A DNA stretch of 64,000 nt, from contig NMRA01000038.1 in NCBI GenBank assembly GCA_002633005.1, positions 209,444-273,443 on the forward strand, given 5' to 3'. Of the stretch, positions 48,901 through 60,900 are shown piece after piece. The DNA comes from Phoronis australis (lineage: Eukaryota; Phoronida; Phoronidae). Position 1 is the stretch's first letter. Each line of letters opens with the position of its first letter. The position numbers were made by a program, and so were the translations under genes. Below the pieces are notes generated by a model. It saw nothing but the letters and a program-made list of their open reading frames with translations, made no database searches and was not told where the DNA came from.

Positions 48901-51900
48901 CTTTTAGTTTCTTCACGATAATAAAATATGTCCTCGAAATGTCATTACAATCACCCATGATAGCAAGTAGCAGCATATGTTGATAAAAATAACGATGGTT
49001 TAAATCGGCTTGACAAGTTTCGGTGTTTATTAAAACGCCATCTTCAGAAGAAAAAACAGTTACAAGAGAGCTGAAGATTTGTGAGGCTCAGTTGATCAAT
49101 TGGTGCAGGCCCCAGTCTCAATAGACAACTGTCACACCACACGTTGTCATGGTTAGTCTAGTCTACTGTTATACTCCCCTGTAACTAACTATTTCGGGAA
49201 AAACAACAATAATAATAAAATCTCGCTTGAGCAAAAGTGCAAAGTCGATGACAATATACACATAACTGCCAGTTACTAAGGCAATTTCTGTAAATTATTT
49301 CAAGATTTAGATGCACTCATAATTGCTCAGCTAAACATTTCTGAGCGATTGTGAGGTGGGCGCGTAAGATCAAATTCCTGTCTCAAGTCTTAAGTTGCTT
49401 TCAAGAAACAAACGCGGGGTCTTTTCAATTTTATAAAAATGGAATGGTTTGCGATATCAAAAACAGCCCCCAAAGCGGTCAAAGAAGTGGTTTTAGGTGT
49501 CTATTTCTTTTATGGCTTACGGCGCCACAGACTGTTCTATTGCAGGCCTTGATGATTTGGCTTCTTCAAGTTTGTGAATAAACAAAGGAAAAACCAACAC
49601 ATTATAGGTGATTTTTTCAGGTCTTTTCAAACTCCGTGGGTTAATCGAACAAATTAACCCGCAATTCGAACTGATCATCCGGGAAGTTAACATGCTCAAT
49701 ATAAGGGTCGTTCTCAAAGAATCTCAACGAAGGCGGTGGAATAACATTGTTGTAGATCTGCCTATTGAAGAAACACAGACGCTTCTAAAAGTCGTAAGTA
49801 AGCCGCCGGATAAATCTAATTAATAGGATTTTATGGAATATTGGTTATCCAGAGATGCACGATGGTTCGTGCCCTATTTATCAATTTAAGTGTCTTAAAG
49901 AAGTCGCTCGCTAATTTGGCTTGAAATGAAAGGTGTCTCGAAAATGTACTCACATTTCAGTACAATTTCGGCAGTTCAGTCAAGTTCAGTTCTACAGTAT
50001 GGTTACCCCTTGCTGTGAGAGTAGGCTGGTGAGTTATCTCGCTTTATGTGCACGGGAATGAAAAACAAACGACTCAATTTTGAAGAACAAAATTTTATCT
50101 CGCATTGCTACTGTAAACTCAAAAACGTCAAAGAGGAACAAAAAAAATTAATTGTTAGTAAAAGTTAATCAACAATTCATTTATATTGATTGAAAATTTC
50201 ACCATTAATCTTGTTTTTAAACCAATAAGCAATGCAGTTATCGCCGTTTGAAATGTTAGTACATTTTGAGACACCTTGTATTTCTTTCTGAGTGATAAAA
50301 CATTTCGATGTAGTGAGATTATATATTACGACGCCAAATATATTCAGTTGCTTACCCTTGTATCATGAAAAACTTTGTTATGTTGCTGGATCAAAATCAC
50401 CTTCTTATTGGTGCCAAAATATCGCCCCGTCCACATCAGGGATTCAACTCTTCTCTCGTAAATTGTACGCATTGTACCGTTGGCGCCTTATTCTGCTTTT
50501 GAAAATTAATTTTTAATGTCTGCATTGTAACTTACTTCGAAACAATAAACTTTAATTTACATCAAAATGACATAGGGCAACCTAAACTTAATGCAAAGCA
50601 GTGATTACCACGTAATAGGTGTACAATTGCGAGTCAAGTGTCCAACGTACGCGTAGCATTGCGTGCCGCACTTAGCCGGTTTCGAAGGGTTAGCCGCGTA
50701 AGACATCTGATGGATTCTTGGCGATAACTTCTGGCTTACAAATAAATCAGATGTCTAAGTCGGTTGACTCAGCCAAACCGACAAAGTCAATTAAGTGCAG
50801 TCATTGTGTACATACACCTCACAGAGAGGTGGTGTGGTATTTCGGATAGTGCGTATTAATTCGTGACATCATCTTATTCTTGTCTCATCTTTCGAAATAG
50901 GCGCTACAGGAGGGTATGGTCGATCGGCATCACAAATTCATCTTGGCAAATTTGGTAAGCATTGCCTGCAAGGGAGTGGTTCGCTCATAATTCGTCATAC
51001 TCGTGTTTCATGCAAGTCCCTTAAATACGACTAGTGATCACTCGTTATAAGCCGATGGTGGTTAACGAATTTAGAAAACTTCACGATATTTCTTGCAATC
51101 TAAAGGGAATTTAAATGGTGGTGCTGCGACATATATTGTCGCACTCGACACACATTATTGCCTAGGCGACAACATGTGTCGAGTATGACAATATGTCTCC
51201 ACCTTCACATATCAGCAGCGACAATAGTTAATGCAATATGAAATTGCAGTTGTGTTTATCAATATGCATATAGAATAACCTCTTTCATTAATCCGCAGGA
51301 TGGCGCAACACTTGACCTGGAAGATTACAAGCACAACTCCGCCTACATTATGTCACTCAGCCTCCCGGCGACTAGTAGTCCTATGGGAATGCAAATCATG
51401 GGCCGTATGAAGGAGTACGAGCAAGCGATGGGTGTATCAATGCTAACAAAAAACGATCGAATTAGGGTGTGTATATTATTGCCCGTGAGGCAGCTACGGG
51501 CAAACAGTACCCTGATAGGGAACGGCAACCCCGGGAAGGGCGCCACAAAACAACTGGTAGCGAACGTGGGCTTGTGCCAAGCATGACATGGAATAGTTGA
51601 ATTTATGGTGGACCTTGGGATCTACCTTCCAACGGAAACGACCAAATTGAAAGAAAGCCATCGCCACGCCGATTTTAGGGCCTGTGCGTGCACTTTTTTG
51701 AAAACTTTGGTTGCCCCNTTTTTGAACACTTTGGTTGCCCCCTTCCTCCACCCGCTTACAAAATCCAATATCCGTTATAGTGACATTGCATCAGTGGCGA
51801 CCGGAGGTGGGGGACCATCATTATCTTTCTCCTCGGGTGGCGATAACCCTAGCTACGCCACTGCTTATCGCAAAGTGACATGTGATGCAGAGCTTCTTCG

Positions 51901-54900
51901 ATTCAACCATTCTTGTGCAGAGTACTGTAGTTCAATTTGTTATTGGTGTAAAACTGTAATGGAAATTAATCGCTTCATTATGTCCATTTTTCTTAAGGTT
52001 TTCTTTACATTAATAATTGTCGAGGGTTGTGGTGCAGCAGAAATGATACAGCAATACGCTTACATTTCATATGAAGGAAACACGTTGTTAGAGATTTGGT
52101 TATCATACGCTTTTCCTCTGCCCTGTTCTTGCGAAATTGCGCGCTTTTATGTCGTCATCATATTTATATTGTTAATGACAACTACATTTGCGTTACAAAA
52201 TGTAGAGGTTCTTTCAAGATGCTATTGAATTTCAGTTATGCTAAAACATCGCCGAATTACTTGCTGGTTGATATTGTTGCCATTGACGTGAACTCTATGC
52301 AAGGGTTGGACGGATAGAAAGCTCCTTTAAAATGGAAAGGTTCAATTAAATAATATTTTTCTGAGTTAGCTATTTCTCATCATTTTTCTCCATGTCTGAT
52401 ATCCTTCTTCAGATTGAGGCAGCTTTGATTCATGACGCCGTGTATGCGTTCGCTTATGCGTATCAAGGTATGACGAACAACAGCGCCCCAATTGACCACA
52501 TGGAAACAAACCTCGTTTGCGATATAAAGGAAAGCGCCATAACTCCGTGGGACAGAGGGGATTCGTTGTATAATTACATGAACATGGTCAGTACAGCAGG
52601 AGAAACATTGAAACAAGATTCTAAATTAAAAACTCGCTCCTAGCAACAAAAAGTTTTGCTGACGTTTTACATAGATAGACAATAACGACTTGTTCCAATG
52701 GGAAACAATTAGAATTCTATGGCGGAATCTCATGATATGATTGGTCTCAAAATGTTTTGCGTTTTAATGGATATTTTATGCATAAGTTAGACGCATCGTT
52801 TGATTTATCCAAAATAATGGCAGTACCGTAATGTTAAAATGAATTGGCGATATTCAGTGTAGCTCTGTGATGCATAGTTTAAGTAACCTTGACCTTGGTC
52901 CGATAAAAAAGACGTAAGAATGTAATGAGCAATATGTTTATTTGAAAACCTGACGTGTTGTGATAGTGTCTGACATATTTTTGGTCAACATTTAGAATAA
53001 AATGGAAGGTCTCACTGGAAAAGTTCGCTTTACTGAAGGGAGACGAACTCAGTTTGAGTTAGAAGTTTTGCAACTCACGGAGAGCGAAGATATGACGTTC
53101 GTAAGTAGGCGTGTTAGTTCGTTTACATAACTCATGACACACAGAAAATATAATAGGAAATACTATAGTCTCGTCCAACCTTTAATATTCATCGATGGCT
53201 GTCAACCTGGCATCAACTCATGTCTGTTAAAAGAAATACTTGTTGAAGACTGGCGGCACCAATCATTTTTCTTAACGTCTAATTTGGAAAAGTCACAAAA
53301 TTGTCGGAGTGGTGTCTACCGTTCACCAAAAGTGCTCTGTCTGCGTCAAAAGTGTGAGCTAATACAAGATGCTTTATCTTACTCATATCGAGCACTACGT
53401 GCCGAGTAGTTCATAGTTTACTCAGTTTGGTCACTAGAGGGCGCAATCATTAATACAGGTGACAGTTTCAGTGTTCCTACAAGAGAAATGTGTAATGGCC
53501 ACTTCAGTTGGCGGCGACACGCGAGTTGCGCTGAATAATCGCCCATTTCTCTAACCTTTGGAAGTTCAGTAACAAAGTTGGTTTTCTGACTAATTTCTCT
53601 ATTCTCAACATCTCTATCAATAATATTTTCAAGCATGAACTGTGAGTGCCCTGCATGTTTATCCGACGCGACAGAAGCCTCGTCTGATTGAGATGTGGCC
53701 TAATAATCCGTTTTTACCTTTTCTGCCCAACGTGATGAGTAATATCCATAAGAGAACAAGTGAAGTGTTATCTTATGGGTATAAACAAGTGTAACCCTTT
53801 GTTCCTTTGTCTGCGTAGATTGGAAACTGGAATTCTTCAGCACCAGAAGAGAAAAGTGGTCTTAACATCACGGCACCTATTGAATTTCTGGCGGAAGTAG
53901 GGGATTTTAGAAACAAAACCTTGATCGTAACATCCGTGCTGGTAAGTTGGCCTATTACCAGGATATCCTCCCAAAATCTTGTGGTAGCGTTTATGGTCAA
54001 CACAATTTTAGAATGCTCAGCATTTGCTAGTCACGAACACGTGACAGGGGAACAATCATCCATCTTACGCGTTTCAAACATTTCCATCAGTATACGCGTA
54101 TTTGTTCGTTTGTAGTTGGTGCTTGTTTTGTGTTGTCTTCTATGATTTTATCTTACAGAGGCCACTCATTGTCACTATTGTTCTGGTAGGTCACGTGATC
54201 ATGCCGCCATATTGGGTGAACGTTTTGAGTGCCATGCTAAAGCGCATTAAAAACAACGCATGAGCTTCGTAGCTGTGTTTGCATATTTGACATATGCCCT
54301 CTTGTCCATGTGTCTTCAAAAAGACAGAATGTATAGCAGTGCAATATAAAGTTGTTTTGTTAAAATGAAGTTTCAAAATAGCTTTTCTATTTCCAGGCAC
54401 TGTTATTTTGGACTATTGGCAGTACATATCATGATTTGTTACGTGGTATATACATAATGTAATATTGACGTTTTTTCGGACCTACCTGCTCTCAGATAGT
54501 TTTTTTAAATCATAATAGCAAAAATAATATTTCCAATGGTCACCGATGACGTTCTCTGAAGCAGAATTCACATTCCTTCGAAACTGTTGATCAACCAGGT
54601 AAATTCTACAAATCTTCCTCAACAAGCGCAATTTTACACTGTGTAACGCCAACCTAATTGTTGAAGAATATGTTGCAAACAATAATTAGGCAAGCTTATC
54701 AATTTGGAGGGCATAGATTTTGTGAGTCATGTATTGTCACGTGACCCAGATACCTCTCTGATTGGTTGAGCCCGTATCTGCTCTTGATGCCCACCGCTCA
54801 ACATGCAAAAATATACCAGCAGAAATCTATTTTCTTCAGGAGAGCTGCAGGTCCGATTTTGTTGATCAAGAGGTTTGAAGGAATGGTTCACATTGTTGGC

Positions 54901-57900
54901 AGAATAGTGTTGTAGAGAATTTGTGGACAATGATAAACGGAATTAAATACCTGGTCTAACTTATTGTGTGGCTGCTGCATTTCAGCTAATTCCAACTAGT
55001 TATTGAAGAACGAATTTACATTGTCCTCGATTTAAAATAGCATCGCGTTAACAAATAGATTTTAGTTTCCTTTTAGTATACGTGAAAATAATGAGTGTAC
55101 ACGATGTAGTGGAAATAGCGTATTAGTCCAAAACTGTCGACGGTGTGAATTCTTTCATACTTAAGAACTCGAGTCGCACTTCAGGATGCGTGATAGGTTA
55201 ATTTTCAAATCGAGTCTCAAGCAACTAGCGGTGCCGGGGTCATGGGACCTGGTTCCTGTGTCTTCTTGCTGTACTTGAAAGAAATTCGACATCCAAAATT
55301 GACCAATTGCAGGATAGTTCGACTTAGTTAGTCCACCAACGCCTACCTAATGAGGCACGGTTGGTGAACCATATGGCTAACTGGCCAAACGATGGTTATC
55401 ACATGGCCACAACAATTGAGTGAAAATATATACTGAATATCTCACACAGAACAAACTCAGACTTATCTATCAATAAACTTTTAGCCTTCCAATGTTCTTT
55501 TGCACTTGCACTTAAGTTAAACCTAATCGTGCACTTTATCACCAGTGCAATTTACTTAGCCACATCTTAAAAATGTAAGTTGCCTACCATGTCCTATCTT
55601 GGAGATGCCCCCAATTGTTTTGTTCAGTTGACCTTGTACAAAATCCCCATACTCATAGCAAAACATTGGAAAGGAGATCATGATTTTTTCTCTGTGCACT
55701 TGTATCCTAAGTATTGTTCACGTTAAGTGTTTCTTCACACATTGTTTAGTATACTTTATGGTATCAATCAAAACGTAATTTGGTTGCGCAATACCGTCAC
55801 AAGACTATCGTCTGTCCGCCTTTGACGACCAAAGGCAACGTATCGCTTACTTTCAAGTTAAAAATTTGTACTCGAATCACACGGCGTGATTGGTTGATTT
55901 TTTAGTCTGATTCGGGTATCATATTTTCCTAGCCCAAGAAAAAAACTTCAACTTCTAGTGTCGTTCTTCAATACGCATACTGCAAAGTCATCAAACTGCG
56001 CTGTACTGTTCATCACGCCAACAACTATTTGCAAACTCACCACTAAGCCACTTAATACTTCGCAGTATGGAACATTCTAGAACCTTTTCAGGAACAGCCG
56101 TACGTCATGAGGAAAGAACTCGAGAAGGGAAAGCCTTCTCGTCCTGGTGAAGACGAGTACGAGGGGTTCTGCATCGACTTGTTGAACAAACTGGCTAAGG
56201 AAATGAATTTCAAGTACAGAATCTATTTGGCGCCTGACGGAAACTATGGGCAAAAGGTCGACGGGAAATGGGACGGCGTCATCAAGGAACTGATCGACAG
56301 AGTGAGCAAAGACAATGGGCTTGTTTCATATGCATAGTTATTAAAGATTCAGTCGGAAATTTCGCATTAGACCCCACAAAGAAATAATTTAGTCTCAGTT
56401 CAACTAAGTAGGATGTGCTAGAGAATAAATCTAGCATCGCTAGTTCGTCCTTTAAGAATGTATTCACTACGTTAAGTGCTAACAATTACGCTGCAAAAAC
56501 TCTAATTTCTATAATAGCGATAGCGTAAGGGAACAATGGGATTGAAACCTCTAAGTCCTTTAGCATTAAAATGTCCCTTTGAGTATATTGCAGTCTCAAC
56601 TTGTTTGCAAATGAATCGGGAAATAAAGAGATTTGAAAACGTCAGAATTCATTTGTTCAATTGATAAAACATTAGTCTGACGTCAAGAGTGGAACATGGC
56701 TTCGCCATTTGTCGGATTGCTATCCAATACCTGCCGTATTCTCTGAGAACACATCTCCGGTCACAGAAACTGAAATCCATCTTTTATATCAGCGAGAATG
56801 ATCACATGTTGGCTTCATCCTATCTATTTGGTTGTCATAACAATGCACCTGTAAGTCATCAATTGCATCCAATCTATTGCGACGCCATCACGTGGCAGGA
56901 AATGATTGAAAACGACCTACATAATATCAAAATTCATGATGTATTTAGGATAAGGCCGATCTTAGAAAATGATTAGCAATTTATCAGGTCTTAGGCTTCA
57001 GGACTGAGATAACGAAACTTAATGAACGTTGATTAATGACACTTTATCTGCTCATGTGGAACTAAGGTTTCACCAAGCAGATAAAAGTTAATTATATTCA
57101 ATTATGTTGCTCTTCTAGTTTTAATTCTTAAGGACACTTTCCATTTGAACGTAAAATGCATCGTTTTATACGTGCATACGAGAACGTGAAATCCCATCTG
57201 TTACCACACTTGGCATGTGGATCACGCATTACGCATTACGCATTTATGGAAACGAGGCTTAAGAATTATCGTATGTCGAATTTTGGTGATTGCAGAAAGC
57301 AGACATGGCGCTGGGAATGCTGACTATCAACTACCAGCGAGAGCACGTTGTCGACTTTACAAAGCCCTTCATGAGTCTCGGCATCAGCATCTTGTTCAAG
57401 GTGCCCAAGCGCGAGACGCCAGGCCTCTTTTCCTTTCTCAACCCGCTCGCCCTCGACATCTGGCTGTACGTGATCGTCGCCTACGTCCTAGTCAGTCTCA
57501 CCATGTTCATACTGGCGAGATTCAGCCCGTACGAGTGGTACAACCCACATCCGTGCAACGAGGAGACTGACACGGTAGCTAATCTGTTCAACTTATCTAA
57601 CAGCTTCTGGTTCTCCGTGGGTACTCTGATGCAGCAAGGTTCTGACATCAATCCACGCGCGATATCCACGCGACTGGTGGGAGGAGTGTGGTGGTTCTTC
57701 ACGCTCATCATTATATCCTCCTACACAGCCAACTTAGCAGCCTTCCTTACTGTTGAGAGAATGATCAGTCCGATAGAGAACGCAGAAGATCTTGTGAATA
57801 ATCCTGAGGGTATTACGTATGGAACGAGAGATAGCGGCACAACCAAGACATTCTTCAACGTAAGTCGGGATATCAACATTTTGAACATCGCTTCGCTGCC

Positions 57901-60900
57901 TAGTATCAAACGAAAGTGACATCTCATAATGATAGCAAGTTTCATAAAATTGCAGATTTAATAAATCATAAGATGTTGGAGTGAATTCGATCCAAGCAGT
58001 AGATGAAATGTGGAAGCCATGACTTCTTAGCTGTTAGGTTTTTTGTTCGAGACCCAGTATGTGGCGCCGCCATTGTTGCATCGTGTAGCAAACGTGTGTT
58101 CCGTAACCGAAAGACACTCACGAGGCACTTGTTGCGAGAACTATTCACTTATGGCATTTTTCACCTTGGTCAACATTCCAGCCTTGCCGATTATTCAGTT
58201 CAGAGGCGGCCATATTGCAAGTTTAGTCAAGTAAGGTCCCTAGTCTTCTCGCCAGACTCTCATTTCCCTCGGGTGATTTTGCGTAGCCTTGCGTGATCTC
58301 GCTTTTCATACATGTTCCGCTGTGGAACCCAATAACAACCGCATCACATTGAATGCAGCAAACCAAGTTATTACAACGGGACGCCTTTGTGTCGTGAATA
58401 CTTATTATTTTACTTTCACGGCCGGGACTCGAGTTCAGTATTCTTTCGAATCCGTGATAACTGGCTGTCCATTTCAGAGCTGCGTCAGCTGTTGGCTGTA
58501 TTAAAGCCCCATGCAGCGCCATATTTGAAAATAGTTATTTTGGTTCATGTTTGGAGTAAAACCTCTTGTTTTGTTTTGTTTTGTTTTCTTTTCTTTTTTT
58601 TTCTTTAGTTCGGCGAGTACGACCTTATCAACCTAATTAGTGTTCCGCGGTCTGTAAAGGCGAAGGCAACCTTTTTCCTAAAATAAGGTTTGTTTTTTAT
58701 CCTAGACATATTTTCCACTTAATTACAGCTTTTTGTAATTTTATAAATTACTCGTCCGCTACTCCGGAAGTGACGTTTTAGGAGGCAAGCATTTCGCGCC
58801 AATTTCTTTTCATATCTGACTGTGAGAGCTGCCGAGTCAGTCATTGTTCTACCTCGGTTGTGTTAAGTTCCGCCGTCGTTTGCTTTCATTTACTAGTGAG
58901 TCAACATGCCACACTGTTGCTGCGTACCAGGATGTACTAATTATCGGCTCACGCGCGCTTTGGGAGTACCTTTGCATCGCTTTCCTATGGATGACACACT
59001 TCGCCGTACTTGGCTCGTTCGTGTGAAGAACGTAGCGTTACCCGTCCACGCAACGTACAAGGCAGTGGACAATTACCGTGTGTGTGGCAAGCACTTTCTG
59101 CCGTCCGATTACGAAAGGGATTTGTACGCTGAACTGATTGAGGTCTCTGCGAAACAACGTCTGAAGAAGGATGCAATTCCGTCTGTGTTGATTCCCGGCA
59201 GTGCCCCGTCGCCACCCCCGAGAAGTGCGTTTTTGAAGCGAGAAGCCTCGCGAGCTGTGACCAGTACAGTGACTGGAGCCAGTGGAGGCACTTCATCTAC
59301 TGTCACCCGTGCCTCCGAACGTACCCCAGAGCGTGAAATTCCTGGAACCAGTAGTGATTCGCCCTGTGCTGTTTTCTCCAGCCCAGAGCCTCTAAGCAGC
59401 CCTGCAGCGATATTGAGTAGTGGGAGTGATTACAGGCNTCACAAGACCCTTCTGTCTTCGTCAAAACCTACGATGATGGAGTGGAGCGAGTCAAGAATGA
59501 AAAATACGCTTTGTTGATGGAGTCGACGACCTTAGATTACAGAGTGCAGAGAGACTGTGAACTGATGCAAGTTGGAGGACTGCTGAGCTCTAGCGGTTAT
59601 GGGATCGCGACACCAATTGGTAATTTTGTGCATGTGTCAAAATGAATGACATCTTTGTCTACACCCGATCTCCTGTTAGAAAACAGTGCTTTAGACATAC
59701 ATGCTTTGTTTGCAGTGATGACGCTTGTGTTTCATTAAAAACCCATAGACAAAATGACTACTGTGGTTTGCCGCGAATGTTAATGCAATTCAAAAAGGTA
59801 ATTTTAAGCATGTAAACTGATTGTTATGAGGACAGTGTCTAATATCAGAACTCAGACTCAGACTCTCGAAACTTTTTGAGTCGATTTCCAAATACAGAGA
59901 TTTGATGCCGGGCCCTGACATTGCTTGTTTAAGCTCACTTGTCCTAAAATCATGGAAGTGTGTGCTTTAGATGTAGGTTCCTTTGTGTTGCGAATATGGT
60001 TCAGCACAGCGATCATGTGGAGCAGTCATCAGCTAATTTGTTGCAAATGTCGGAGTTAACTATGAACTAGTATCCAGTTGTTCTCATGTACAGGAACTGC
60101 AAAACGAGAGACTTTAAAAACACCGTCTGGATATATTCTGGTTTTTGAGATCGCATTTATTTATTTTCAAGGACGACAGTTAAATCATAAAACTGTGAGC
60201 AATATTTATTGAGCATAAAAGTATGAGATACGTCATCTCAAGCAAAATAAGCTTATTTTCCAGATGGTCCTGACAAAATTGCATACAGCAAAAATAGTAA
60301 TGAACAATGAAATAAACAATGAAAGGGACGTGAAGATACAATGGCAATCAATTGCAGTTCATTTGATAATACCAAAGTAGGAAATTGCGCGTATTTCAAC
60401 AGGCACATCTAGACACAATGAACCAGTATTTCTTTTTTAAGGCCTAGTTTTCTCTAGTCACACGTTTATTGTTTTACGAACAGGATCTCCATATAGAGAC
60501 TCGCTGTCAATGAACATTTTGGATCTTCAAGAGAGAGGTGAAATTCAGGAACTGTATCTAAAATGGTGGAAGAACACTGGACAGACTTGTAATCGGGAAG
60601 AAGAGAAGAACTCGAAAGCTAATGAACTGCGCATGGAGAATGTCGGGGGCATATTTGTGGTTCTGTTGGGTGGACTGGCTTTAGCAGTCGTGGTGGCGAT
60701 TGTGGAGTTTATATGGAACTCGAAGAGAAACGCTCGAGCAGACAAGGTATGTTTTGCTCGTTGTTCAAAAACTTGTACATGTACAAGGAATGTTCTGCTG
60801 GTTGTTCAGAGAATTGTACATGTACATTCGAAACTGTACAAGTCATTACGATGTTGTGTTAGAGGTTAACTCGTAACAGTAAACTGAAAGGGTCTTCCCA

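Noticed and set aside
51605-52228. 207-codon plus-strand ORF
   Set aside because: It crosses the N at 51718 and a mini-MITE, lies inside a receptor intron, and shows no domain.
57217-57570. 117-codon ORF overlapping exon 11 in another frame
   Set aside because: Shadow of the receptor exon. The exon frame has perfect kainate-receptor motifs.
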